A stretch of 64,000 nucleotides of DNA, from positions 20,283,529 to 20,347,528 of the forward strand of contig NC_049987.1 in the NCBI RefSeq assembly GCF_000003815.2. Reading direction: 5' to 3'. The notes beneath the pieces were generated by a model that saw nothing but the letters and a program-made list of their open reading frames with translations, was not told where the DNA came from and did no database searches. This stretch comes from Branchiostoma floridae (Eukaryota; Chordata; Leptocardii; Amphioxiformes; Branchiostomatidae). The stretch's first letter is position 1, and each line of letters opens with the position of its first letter. The translations under genes and the position numbers were made by a program. This document shows positions 42,801 to 63,800 of the stretch, piece by piece.

Positions 42801-43981
42801 AGCCACTACTGTAGGGCGCACCACATCTAGCAAGGCCTTTAAAAAAATATTGTTTCCTGTTTTGGTCCAGAAAAAATTAGGGTCGGTATATATACTAGTA
42901 GGGGCTATCTTTTCTTTGTTATGATTTTTTTTAAGCTGGCCAAAACTCTAGTGATACATATTACAATGCTGAAATACATGAGGACACTTGTCTTTTTATG
43001 TCAAAATTTGATTTTGTGCAAGATGCCAATGGTACATTTCTCCATTTGATAGGACAAGCCTGTTTTTATTTAAATAGGAAGCAGGCTGGATAAAAATTCA
43101 AACTGGAAGCTATGTGACTCCACTGCCCACCCCCCAGTTTTTTCTAGGGTTGGTAGGGAAACAGGAAACACAACATTTTTTTCCTAGGCCTAAGCATTTC
43201 AATGTCATTTACATACATGCACACATACACAGACACACAACTCCAACTTCCATGTCCATGTTACAGGCTTTTGCCTTGATAATGTAACTGGGACTTCTCC
43301 AGTTACCAGTCCAGGCCTCTAAGGGCTTTGATGCTAGAATTTGGCCTGTGTCCATCATCCATGGTGCCTTTCTCTTACAAAGGAATTCCTGTGATCTGTT
43401 GTGATGCAAATGTAATAATTTGAATGATTTGCATGTTGCAGGGCCTAACATAATTTCATCAAAAAGGTCTACAGAAGAAGTGCAGTAACACCTACCAGAA
43501 GAAGATCTATGTACTATTACTGTACGTGTGCTGCGTGCCACACCTTTTATATAATAGAACAAACAAATTATGCAAATAACTTCGCCCCCACCTCCATACT
43601 TTTTGTAACACACATTTTGTACGTACAGTACCTCACTTTTCGCCCATATATCATGCATAAATAACATATATAAACAATGATACTTGTGTACACACTTTCC
43701 AAGCAGCTATTGTTGTTAGATATGTTACCACCCACATTTATATATTCGCCAAGATGTAAATTTGTAAGTTTTAGATCTAGAAGTCGCCACGTCAACACAC
43801 CTGGGCCGAAGTCGCCATTTTCGGTAACGGCCTGGTCCACAAGACTCCCGTACTTGTCCCTGAACATCTTACTTCTCAATATCCTGACGACTTCGTCCTT
43901 ATATTCACACATACAGCTGTGTGGACAGGTACAGTTCGGTTTTCTGGGCTCCTCTTTTTCCTTGCACGGACACGCCGCCAT
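39808..43981 (-). CDS. MYND zinc-finger protein, about four coding exons, gap and frameshift
   Basis: Exons read on the minus strand: 43981-43801, 42717-41497 (contains N at 41956-41857), 41001-40526 and 40032-39808. Junction phases 1, 1 and 0 match. Exon 1 starts at an ATGGCGGCG and is Cys-rich (CPCKEKEEPRKPNCTCPHSC). Exon 2 is alpha-helical and armadillo-like in feel (AVHALRAMSPFVERLTEAGL, VAETLGKILLNCTEEHYHQY) and continues IVMFMTEVGYPVFPEDKRVK. Exon 3 has a long Lys/Glu/Ser-rich linker. Exon 4 carries a textbook MYND finger: CGFCN, CGRCRKTRYCSKECQQQHW, HKEEC. MYND fingers bind proline-rich PxLxP-type peptides. I cannot name the family. An AATAAA (39795-39790) follows the stop closely. The gap means that the full length is unknown. 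Confidence 0.82.
40279..40347. repeat. Hairpin element in the MYND gene intron
   Basis: GTCGTGACATCACAGACAGG (from 40278) is the inverted match of CCTTTCTGTGATGTCACAAG (ending about 40347). The loop includes CCCCCTTAGCTAG. It is a small foldback with a CRE-like TGACATCA in each arm. Confidence 0.65.
41857..41956. other. Assembly gap of 100 N inside a coding exon
   Basis: A run of exactly 100 N, the conventional placeholder for an unknown gap length, interrupts exon 2 of the MYND gene. The reading frame across it cannot be deduced. Confidence 0.99.
42718..43800 (-). other. Intron 1 of the MYND gene
   Basis: Bounded by the donor CCAG|GTGTGT (43800) and the acceptor GTTACAG (42718). Open frames here lack family signatures. 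I see no further exon. Confidence 0.55.
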
Positions 43982-44243
43982 CTTGGATCTCAACTTGGCT
44001 CCAGGGGGCCCTCTGGGATAGCACCAGTTGCCGCCAAAACACTAGTTTGAAACTTTTGAAAAGTTTTTAAGAAGTTTATCAATAATCGTATTGTCTTTCC
44101 ACAATCACTGTGAAAGAAACAGGTAAATACAATTTGTTCTGTTAGCTTTTGAGCACTTGCTTTTGGGTTGTCTCAAACTTTTGCAAGACAAAAGAATTCA
44201 CGCCTGAACACCTGCGTGGGAGTTGTCACGCCCCCTTTTCAAA

Positions 44244-44251
44244 TGACGTCA
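44244..44251. promoter_or_regulatory. Full palindromic CRE upstream of the MYND gene
   Basis: TGACGTCA about 260 bases upstream of the MYND start codon, next to a CACGCCCCC stretch (44227-44235). CREB/ATF sites at this distance often mark CpG-type promoters. Function is inferred. Confidence 0.4.
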
Positions 44252-44789
44252 AATGTTTGTGTTACAGAAAAGTTTGGAGCATGAAATCATACCTGCGACA
44301 TTTGTAAATTTTTGAAAATTCTCTTTTTGTTCAAATTTTGCATGTATTGCATGGAGCTGATCATAGAATATGATAGATGATGACATGGCAAACCTATCAT
44401 TGACTGTCCTCAGTAGAATAACGGCATGAACTGAACTGAACTGAACGGCATGTACGGTGAAAAAAGAAACGGATCTGTTACTTGTGAAATAGTCAAAGCA
44501 ATCAAAGAAAAAAGCAACAAGACCAATTATAAGAAATTCGCGAAAAAACGTCCCCCTTCCCGTAATGAAATAGCCCAAAGGTCACTGAGGTCATCTGGAT
44601 AGTTGTTTCCTCACAGTGGACCCTTACCCTTGGACTCGAGCTGGCAGATCGTTTTGTTTACTTTTGATAACGTTAACTCTCTAAAAGTAAGATATGCAGG
44701 ACTCAGTGTGTAACAAACAAGTTAGGTCATTGGCCAAGAAGAAGAAGTGATCGTAATTCGTAAGGTTTCTCTAGATACTTGTTAGGCAT

Positions 44790-45145
44790 TTAGACCTGGG
44801 TGGCCGGTGGGACCCGATATAATCATCTAAGGCTTCTTGTACCAAGGAGGAGTCTTTTCACCTCCTTGCTTGGACATACCTTTGTGAGATATGTTAATAG
44901 GTTTCTTCCAAATGCTCTAAATGTATTTGATGGACATTTTGTTTTTCATTCATATCGATTTATGCAAATAACAGCATTTAGACAACCACATGAAGAAACA
45001 CAGCGTGTACTACAACTTTAGAGCCCTGGATGATCCGCAATTACCTGGGATGTCAGTGTCTTAGATACGAGAGAGCGGCCTAAACTGGAACTGCAGTTCC
45101 TACCTGTACCTGAAGAACTCTACTCTACTCTACTCTACTCTATTC
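44790..45145 (+). mobile_element. Possible LINE 3' end with (TCTAC)n tail
   Basis: The frame around 44800-45021 reads TRYNHLRLLVPRRSL and YVNRFLPNALNVFD, which resembles the extreme C-terminus of LINE reverse transcriptases in invertebrates. It is followed at about 45117-45143 by a CTCTA microsatellite that could be the 3' tail. It lies between the divergent MYND and P450 genes. Similarity is weak, so I rate it tentative. Confidence 0.35.
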
Positions 45146-45306
45146 TTGATGTATGATCATTGTTATCCAAAATCATCAACCTTAAAATTACATTGTATCA
45201 TGCATCTGGAGACTTTCTACCCAATTATCTAGTGTTTTACTACACAGGTGTCGTCTGATAACATTACCTGTTGAGCCACCTGTCCCTTGTCTACAGGACC
45301 ACAGAC

Positions 45307-54952
<9,646 letters not shown>

Positions 54953-56000
54953 CACAAAGGAAAGCCAGTACAACCTGCTGTTGATTTCTACTATTACCTG
55001 GGGGTATTAATTGTTTGATATCATTTTACAATTCTCCAGAGCTAAATGCAACAAATTGCGTCTTGAAACTCAAATTTTATCATTCATATCTCTATGGTCT
55101 CCATCAATGTGTCATTGGAAAGGTTTAAAATTATGATACTACATGTAGTACCATATTTCTGTAGTACTGTGGAAATCATGAAAATAAAGCCACTGCCAAC
55201 ATCTTGAGACTTGCAATACATACCAGTAGGAGAACTGCTTGTTGTTATTCCATATGCCCTAAAAGATTGATAAATAAATATACAGATATGTATAGCCATT
55301 ACATACTAGAAAATGTGATGCAAAAATCATGTGACGCTTTGTAAAGCAGCCTGGTTACAACGTTGTTAATGTAACTTGGGATGGTGATTTCATTTCTGCT
55401 GGGTTACAAAATCTTTTCTATACTAAGTTATTTGATTAAAATTGTGGTCAAATGCATTTTGTTGTTGTGTTGTTGTTCTTAGTTCTAATTATGAGAATAA
55501 CAGTTAAGTTTCAAACTTTGTAGAATTAAAATAACATCAGTTGAATTTCATGGCCGCACGCTGAAGGCATCAAAAGGGGAAAATATAGTCACAGGTTGAT
55601 TACATAGTCACAGAATGATTTAATTCTGTATGTAATTAAATCAACAGTTACAATGTAAACCATAACCTTGGAGTGACCTTTGCGTCACATTGAAATGTCC
55701 TTCAGGTCTTGTTACGTGGTTAACCATTAAGTAAAAAAAATTGAAAGACTTGGCTGATGAACAATTTATGGAAACATAAGATTTGGTATGCAAAATCCCA
55801 TTGATCATGCAAGTAACGTCCTTGCAAGTAAGCACCTACAAGATTCCAAATACTGCTAACACATCATAAAATTTGATATAACGTTAACGTTAACGTTAGA
55901 TTTCGACATTTTCAGGGCGAAACCACTATAAGAAACATGTGTCATTATTTTTCATGAATATTTTTTTGCTATTTTCAGTCCCATAATTAATATTTGGTAC
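54953..56000. other. P450 3' UTR and intergenic sequence
   Basis: AATAAA at 55183-55188 and 55273-55278 are plausible polyadenylation signals. The rest shows no gene. A short AACGTT repeat lies at 55880-55898. Confidence 0.5.
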
Positions 56001-56154
56001 AGCGATGCCTTGCTAATATGGGCATTGTTCTTGTACTATCCGTTACCACGTGGCGGTGTTTACAAACTGAGGTTGACCTTCGACCTTTGGTCACACGTAC
56101 AGGTGTCATGTGATCAGAAAACATGGCTGCCTCCGGTTAGCATGGTACAGACAG
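56001..56154 (+). promoter_or_regulatory. Probable GDAP2 promoter and untranslated first exon
   Basis: An E-box CACGTG (56047-56052) and an M-box-like TCATGTGA (56106-56113) precede AACATGGCTGCCTCC (ATG at 56123), a five-codon upstream frame ending TAG, then a donor CAG|GTACGG at 56155. The position just upstream of the GDAP2 coding exons suggests a non-coding first exon. Transcript evidence is absent. Confidence 0.4.
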
Positions 56155-56973
56155 GTACGGTTTTCTCTCCATTTTACACTTCCTACGCTTCAGCTTGAGT
56201 TTCTATTAGCCGTAGAATGTCCTAGAGAATATAAGGGAGAGTTTTACGTTAAAAGGTTTCGAGCAAAAGAGAATTCCAACTATTTATTTTCTTGAATAAT
56301 CTTCGAAGACTACACTCGCACCTTGACTCGCATGATGCAAACATATTTTTTCTCGCAAACTTCTTCAAAGACTTAACCACGAAACCTTTCCACTATAACC
56401 CCCTTGCATGAATCAACGAACCTCCTCATACGCTCCTTGTACGAACCATCACAATTCAAGGTAGAATCTAAGGGAGGAAATGTTATCTAAGACGTTTTAT
56501 TCACAAGTAGCCGGGCAAATCCTAAAGTCATGCACTGCACCGTGACTTGTTTACATGGGTACTAGTGACGCCCCTAAAATTAAAACTGATGTTAGCAAGG
56601 CCAAAAGAAAAGATGGGCAAACAAAAATGATTTCTGGATCTAGAATTTTAGAGTTTAGGTTCACCATTGTCTTGTTTCAGAAGATAGTGTAACAAATAAC
56701 TGGATACTAGTAAGTAATATAGAAATGTAATATAACTATGCAGTGTTGTAATTCAAAGGTTTCTTCCAATGAGATATTTGCAATTAACATTTTTTACACC
56801 TTACAATGCTGCAAGTATCAGAAAATCTGTATCCCTGAAGTTGCCAACTCTAGCCATTAGGTGTAAAATAAATTATGCATCATAAAAAGTGCATGTATTG
56901 TATGGTCTCATCAACAGGTTCATATAGCTCTCACACAACACACAAAACAGGTGAAAGATTCAGGATTCTCCAG

Positions 56974-57130
56974 CCTTTGTTACCATGGCAACTAACCAGT
57001 TACCGGTTGACCCGACTCCTGAACATGAGGATGGTCACGATGACCAGTCTTTCTCCACCAGTCCCGGAGCTTCTTTTTCCACCAGTCCTGGAGCACTCCA
57101 GTCTTTTTCCACTAGTCCAGTAGTGGCAAG
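56974..57130 (+). other. Candidate upstream GDAP2 exon with SFSTSPGA repeats
   Basis: Acceptor GATTCTCCAG, ATG at 56985, then MATNQLPVDPTPEHEDGHDD and three imperfect copies of SFSTSPGA, ending GTGGCAAG|GTTTAG. Its phase (2) matches the acceptor at 57759, giving VVASPGMDPLG. The repeats are also tandem in DNA (CCACCAGTCCCGGAGC and variants). Confidence 0.45.
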
Positions 57131-60100
57131 GTTTAGGAACAAGACTTTTTACTTCCCAAATCAACTTCTGATCAAGTCAAAAGTATTTGATCAGATGATC
57201 CACACCTACATCATACTCAATCAATTAATCAATCAATCAAGCTTTGTTAAATCCTTATCATATAAAAGTTAATACTCTACAAACCGGAAGAGATGATCTG
57301 GAAAATCTTCGAAAAAAAATCTGATCTAGTTCTCAGCACCAATATCAGCATCATAATCAATTAATCAATCAATCAATCAGTCGTCAATGTTATTGATAAC
57401 CTCTTACCCAATCAATCAATTGATTTGAGTAAGAAATTTAGCAATTTTTTTTCACTCAAGCAGTCCTAATACTCAATCCCTACATATTTCTAATACATAA
57501 TTGGATAATATTTGCATCAATGGTAATTGACATAAATGGGAAGCAAAATTGCTCCTGTAACCATCAAAGTATCCTGTAACCATAGATCGCAAAATTATGA
57601 TATTAATGTATCCATTGGGAGCTATGATGAACATCATTGATGATATTTGCATGAAGCTTATTTGCATGAATGGGAACATTATATGCTCCTGTAGCCATAA
57701 AGATGTATATTATCATGTAACCTTAAATGACAAAGATTTAAGTCATAAATCTGTTACAGTCCAGGGATGGATCCGTTGGGGGCTCGGTTGAACATTGTGG
57801 AAGAGAAGGAGCTATGTCGCTGGGCCAACGCGTACATCCCGTCCTACCCAGACCCGGGGGAAGAGAGGGAGTCCAGGTTTCCTGTCAACGAGGACTTCAA
57901 CAGGAAGGTGGTGCTCTGGTGAGCTGATGTAGATAGACTAGAGGATGGAATAATCAGACCCTATTGTTATGTATCACACTACTTTCTACTCTTAGTCTTA
58001 CATGCAATTAGCCTTTAGGCATAATTTTGCAAATAAAACAATATTCAGCCTAATCTGGGTTATTCTAGGAGACGTAGGCAAACTTTGGAAATTAGGACAA
58101 CGACCTCCGTACTGTTATGGGACTTGTGCTTGCCCTACAACTAGCACTAGATAGGTAAAAGTATACATTTTTGGAAAGCTGAGATTAAAATTCAAAGAAA
58201 TCAAGATTATTCCAGGTCTATATATCAATTTTCAGCAATGATATCTGGAAATGTCCACTCCGGAAAGTCATTGATCATCTAACAAGACCAAATCACATCA
58301 AATATTTGCGTTACATTGTTACATACATCAAGTTTATAGGGACTTAATTTCACGGTTAATTGGGAAAGGCAATGTTAGCTGTCAGTGTCGAAAGAGCCTT
58401 GGTACCTGTAATGCAGAGCATGTGGAGACTTCATGGTAGAACGGAAATGAAGTGTTCTAAGTTCACATTTGAAACAGTTTCATAGTTACATTAGTCATGC
58501 ATTGGAAATGTATATTTGGCTGTGACAGACTTTGACAATAAAAAGACCCTGTCATTTCAAGATTGACAATGTAATGTTCAATGTCTGGTGAGTTTATGGT
58601 GAGAGCTCATAGCAAAAACTTTGAACATAAAGCTACCACAAACATTTCACAAGGTACAGTTGTAATACTGCTTGACCTGTGTATTTTAGCAACCACTCAA
58701 GGGACTTAGAAAAACTGCTACATATATATAGCTATTTTTTCCCAGGGAGTGATTCTGGAACACCTTTTTTTGTTATTTTTGTTTAGGGGGTCATTTTGAA
58801 ACATCTGATAATGATATAGAAATTGATACATTTATGCAGGTTAACAATTGTCAAATACAATTCAATGTCTACAACTGGATAAAAATGAAGAATTACTTCC
58901 GGATATTTCCAGTGACACCCATCACTCTTCTTCAGCTTCACAAGTGAAACAACCTTCAGTTTCTTGTGATGTATGTCACTCGAAACATCTGGAAGTAAAT
59001 CTCCATTCTTATCCAGTTGCAGAGATTGAATTGTAGTCAAAGATATAGACATTGCTTTATATCACTGTATATTTACAGTGTTAAGCTATAGGATGGAGGC
59101 ACCTGGCCGCCTGCCATTGATAGAACCAAAACATTTTATCCCAGTTACCAGCATTTTCTTCTCTCTCCTTATGTCCAGGGAGGGTGACATCACGACGTTG
59201 AACTGCACGGCGATCGTTAACACGACTAACGAGACGCTGACGGACAGGAACCTCATCAGCGAGAGGATCTTCCAGGCTGCCGGACCTGACCTCCGCGCAG
59301 AGTGCTCCAACCATCTCAAAAGTAGGCCTTAGCATCATATGTTATTAGATCAATTAGGACATAAACCCTAGCAAAAGACAGTCGTATATTTTGTTCAAAC
59401 AAACATGTGAATTACCACCTGCATACTGATTATGCAAATTAGTGCAACCACATCGGAATCGAGACAGCTATATGAAACAAAGAAACAGACAAATTTCCTA
59501 ACTGTAAGCAGCACCGAGAATATGTGTCAATGGAGTATTTACAAATGCAGAAACGTAAACATACACTCTAACACACAGAGTGACACATGTGCACACACAT
59601 GCATACAAAGAAAGATAAGCCATGAACAATGCTACTTGTGCCTGAAGAGGCGTAAGAAAAAATCAAAATGTTGTACAGCTCAGGCAAAAAAGTTTTTGTA
59701 ATGAATTTAACACACAAATCAGAAGGGAAGAAGGGCTAGATCTGTATCCTGTCTAAATTATCAGAAATAAAGTGGTGAGAAAACTGACAGCTTTTCTGTG
59801 TGCACCAGCTTGCAGGACAGGTGAGGCGAAGATGACCAAAGGGTACAACCTGCCAGCGAGGTACATCATCCACACCGTGGGGCCCAGGTACAACGTGAAG
59901 TACCGGACAGCTGCGGAGAGCGCCTTGTTCAACTGCTACAGGAACAGTCTTCAGATTGCAAGGTACAGTCAAACCTGTCTTCTTCTTCTTTTGTACTGCC
60001 AAGCCTCTAATTTTAGAGATTAACGGCAGATTGCGCATGAGTTATTTACAACACAAGTGCCCGGTACAAATAGACAAGGGAAAATAAAGGAAAAACAAAC

Positions 60101-63100
60101 TGATTTTGTGTGTGCAAAGGACAGGTCAAGTGTCTATAGTGACCATTCAAGGGACTGGAGAAATGTGGCCACTATAGACAGGTAGCCACTGTAGAGAAAA
60201 TGCTGATCACTTGACCATGAGCAATAAGTTAAACATGATTTCAGTAACCACTTATCTTTCTCACCAAGTAACATTATCTAGATCAACTGACCATGCTAAA
60301 GTCAAATCTACCGAAAATGATTGATATTGCCATGAGTAATGTTGGTAAATTCGCTGACAAAGACATTCAAGGCACGCATACCTTCCGGTACCTCCCAAAT
60401 GACCCTGTCTGGAACTCCAAATTCAATCTCAGCGCAGGGTGACATACAACTGTACGGCCGCTGTATGGTCACAATAGGCAGTGTTTCTGTATCTACAGGA
60501 CTGGAAATAGTGTGGCCGTGGACAGGTGGCCGCTATAGACTTTTTCTTAATGCTTAGGTGCTGATAACAAGGTGCTGATATTTAACTATTTTATACAGAG
60601 AAAACAATCTCCAGTCCATCGGCCTGTGTGTGGTGAACCAGCCAAAGAGAGGATATCCACCGGACGAAGGGGCCCACATTGCACTCAGTAAGACATTTCA
60701 TACTAGATTAAACTCTCTAACTCACTATGCAAAGCTTTTGATCTAGATGTAGTTAAGCTCACCGAAGAGCTAATCTACTAGTGTATATTTTGATAATTGC
60801 AGGAAAACAGTTACACAGACAGACAGACAGACAGGCATGCACACAGACAGAAGAGAATATATTACTCTTGTTGAAATGACAAACAAGTTAACAAGCAAAC
60901 AGTAAATCCATACACCTTATTTTTCCAGGAACTGTGCGTAGATTCCTGGAGAAGTATGACTCCTCCTTGGAGACAATAGTTTTCGCAGTAACCGACAATG
61001 ATGAGGTGAGAATTTCTTTTTCTTACGTCAAGGTCACATTTGTCTTATTAGGCCACCATTCCATTTGGATATCCTAGAATTTTCAGGTGAGCTTTGACAG
61101 AACAAATTGCCAAACAAGGATCTAAGACAGCCCTTTCAACTGAATTGTGTACATCATTTGCACCACTGTCCGTATGTATCCTCAGTTTACAATCACATAT
61201 GTATGTGACCATGCAATATGTATGTGACCAGGCCCTTACTCAATGGTCACCACATAACAAGGCCTGAGGGCGACTTCAAGATTATGATTTATATAGATAG
61301 GACTAGAATCACATCTCTTCCCCCTAAGTCACATCACATCCAAGACGCTGACGCTTGGTACTCTTTTCACCTGAGGGCACAACACCGAGGCCCACTAATT
61401 GAAACCAGATCCTAAATTATCATAAGTACCAGTAGATAACCCTAACCACAAGACTATGTTATCAACTAATGTAGGACATCTACAGGAGAGTCATGCCCCT
61501 GTACTTCCCGAGGACGAAGGCAGAAGAGCAGGCCGTGTTAGACGAGATTCCTGCAGACGTAGGGAATGAGGAGGGAGAACCGTTCATACAGGAGAGGCAG
61601 ATCAGAATCATGGACAAACCCATCGGAGCAGAGGACAGCAGTAAGACATTTAGATATTCTTTGTGCAATAAGGTGTTGAGAATTTTTTTAGTACTAGCCT
61701 AGTAGGTAGACTGATTGCTTTGCCTTCAGGAGAAGACTTTAAGAATGAAAATGTACATAGTGCTTTCTTTGCTTAGCACTCAATACTTATGATGCAGTAT
61801 AATCATTGGAGTTGAACACACTCGCCCTTCTGTAGTGGCCCGTGCAGCCCAAGGGCTATAGAAATAGAGATGGGCACTACCCTATACACAGAAAGGTGTG
61901 GGAAGGATTCTAATAACTTACATGTAACAAAGAAGAGACATATGCATGAAATAACATTCAAATTTTTGTTCTCTCTTTCTGTGTAATCCAAAATCACTTT
62001 CAATACTTGAAAGTGAATGGACACTCCTACTATTTTTCATACATGTAAGTGCGGTCGGATCTTTAACATGCTCAAGATGTGGCTTTCCTGATATGAATCT
62101 CAAAACACTGATGAACCTCCAGCTTTATGTACAATCAATTTTTACTTGATCCAAGGGCACAACAGGGATTTTAATCCAGAACCTTTTAATCGAAAGTGAA
62201 TGCTTTCTCCCTGTGTGATTGACAGCTGAAGCAGACGAGAGTTTTGAGGAGGGCCTCCTCGGCCTGGGTGGAAAAGTCGGCGCGCATGGTTTCGCCACCA
62301 TGGAGGGCGACCACGACAAAGCGCGTATGCAGCAGCTGCAGGGGAAAAACTCTGAGGAGCAGATTCTTCTTGAGCAGCAGAGAAGGTCGGAACTTTGTTG
62401 TCTGTTTATTGAATACCTTGATTGTTCATTGAAGTTCATGCCCAAAGGCTAATTGCAAACAAAGTAAAGCAGTGGTATATATAACTGTTTACATGTACTT
62501 TAAAAAGCAGGAAAATGAGATTTATTGATGAATCAAACAGGAAATAACATGATGTAAGCAAGAAGATGTTTTTTTGTTGGTCGTTAAGGTGTGAGAAGCT
62601 TAGGAAAGTCTTGTTGATTTCAAGGAAAGATTTTCTTCTTTCAGAATTGTAATGTGAACATATAAAATTTAGTTCATCTTTATCTGTTTTGCATAACCAG
62701 TAAACCGCCTTAAGGCATAACACAACAGTTTTGTACACTTATCAATATATAAGCTGCATAAGACCAGACTGTAAAGTTTGATGCACTCTCACCACGTTGG
62801 ATCCCTTGTCTTTTCTCTAAGTTTTGTCATTTTCTGTACCACTTGAACAGGTACCAGAGGTGGTTGAAGCGATCCAAGACTGACGACTTGTCGGACATCG
62901 CAGCTCTCAGGGTTCTCTATCAGTCAGGTGAGATAGACTGGCTCAAGATGAACAAATGAATGAATAAACAAAAGAACAAACTTAAAGGTGGAATGACATC
63001 AGTTGATGAAGTCCTTCCAGATGACTCTTTTGTGCATGAGAGACAACAGAAAAGAGGTCCCTTACCTCACAAAAATGACATTGCAGCTCTCTTAGTTCTC

Positions 63101-63800
63101 TACCAGGTAGGATAAACTGATTGAAACTGAATGAAGAAGCAAAGGAATAAATGAATTTGCAAGAAAAGTACAAAATATTTCCTTCCATGATGCTATTTTT
63201 GATTGCTTTGAAAGACTTGATCATGCATTTTTTTTGTATCATGAAAAGACTGCAGTACAGTGACTAATCAATAGGTGTTGCTGTTGCATCATAATGCAAG
63301 GGAAGCTGAAGCCCTGTTCTTAACTTTTCATGGGCATGGATATGCAGCAACAAGTTACAATGTAATACAGAGATGTAATCCTAAGTTACCAATGTTATTT
63401 TCACCCTTCCCTCTATGCAGGTACAGATATCTTTGGTCGCCCGGTGGTCGTCATCGTGGGAAGGAACTTCCCTGTCAATGTCATCGATCTAGATAAGGTT
63501 GGTGTGCCTCAACTATTACTTTGATTTATTAATCGTCTGATCAATTGATTGGCTGTTGTATACAATCTTAGTTTGGAACTTTAAGATAGACCTGATTGAT
63601 CCATTGATTTATTGATGGTTGATTGGTTTATTGATTGATTGCTTGGCCGTTGCATTTCAGGCACTGTTGTACTTCATCCAAGTGATGGACCCGATCGTCA
63701 GTAAGGACTATGTGGTGGTGTACTTCCACACACAGAGCACCGACGACAACCAACCAGAGCTCTCCTTCCTCAGGAGCGCATACAATCTACTAGACAACAA
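56985..63800 (+). CDS. GDAP2: GDAP2: macro domain plus CRAL-TRIO protein, 3' end beyond the window
   Basis: Conserved coding starts at 57767 (MDPLGARLNIVEE, aligning with the vertebrate start MDPLGA). Exons: 57767-57918, 59179-59321, 59809-59962, 60599-60687, 60929-61005, 61475-61640, 62226-62385, 62851-62927, 63421-63497, 63661-63800, then off the edge; phases agree at each junction. About 411 codons are seen of roughly 500 in vertebrates. The macro domain covers about 50-230 (AIVNTTNETLTD, GEAKMTKGYNLPARYIIHTV, GP, FAVTDND, LYFPRT). The CRAL-TRIO/Sec14 fold starts near 300 (DIAALRVLYQSGTDIFGRPV, VIVGRNFPV, LLYFIQVMDP, YVVVYFHTQST). An exon at 56974-57130 joins in frame and would add 51 residues upstream. 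GDAP2 macro domains bind ADP-ribose-type ligands weakly or not at all and are not known hydrolases. Confidence 0.93.
57215..57385. repeat. AATC microsatellite pair
   Basis: Runs of (AATC)n at about 57215-57240 and 57355-57380, each preceded by CATCATA.TCAATTAATC, suggesting duplication of a short block. Confidence 0.7.
57485..57720. repeat. Diverged tandem duplication before the conserved GDAP2 first exon
   Basis: GATAATATTTGCATCAATGG and GATGATATTTGCATGAAGCT start two units of about 130 bases, both with AATGGGAA, GCTCCTGTARCCAT and TGTAACC. Confidence 0.55.
58849..59045. mobile_element. Foldback element with about 70-base arms in a GDAP2 intron
   Basis: ATACAATTCAATGTCTACAA and TTGCAGAGATTGAATTGTAG are inverted ends; pairing continues through CTGGATAAAAATG and CATTCTTATCCAG, and GTGACACCCATCAC and GTGATGTATGTCAC. 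The loop is TTCTTCAGCTTCACAAGTG. It is related to 32546-32700. Confidence 0.75.
59963..60570. mobile_element. Mariner-like element remnants in a GDAP2 intron
   Basis: The intron starts GTACAGTCAAACCTGTC, matching a transposon-end style found elsewhere in the window. CTATAGTGACCATTCAAGGG (60134), GTGGCCACTATAGACAGGTA (60165) and CAGGTGGCCGCTATAGACTT (60523) are fragments of the family also present at 48305-48434. No transposase frame is intact. Confidence 0.5.
60817..60838. repeat. ACAG microsatellite
   Basis: A run of about five ACAG/CAGA units in the intron after the exon ending at 60687. Confidence 0.8.
61801..61925. mobile_element. SINE tail, same family as 28860-29170
   Basis: TTCTGTAGTGGCCCGTG, GAAATAGAGATGGGCACTAC, CCTATACACAGAAAGGTGTG and TTCTAATAACTTA align with the second half of the SINE in the TIAM-like gene. 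The tRNA head is missing. Confidence 0.65.
63065..63180 (+). pseudogene. Decayed duplicate of a GDAP2 exon end
   Basis: GACATTGCAGCTCTCTTAGT, TCTCTACCAGGTAGGATAAA and the following intron sequence copy GACATCGCAGCTCTCAGGGT, TCTCTATCAGTCAGGTGAGA of the real exon at 62895-62927, about 180 bases upstream. The copy lacks a clear acceptor and is probably not spliced in. Confidence 0.65.

Noticed and set aside
57215-57380. CRISPR-like spaced short repeats
   Set aside because: Simple AATC microsatellites in animal DNA, with no constant repeat-spacer structure.
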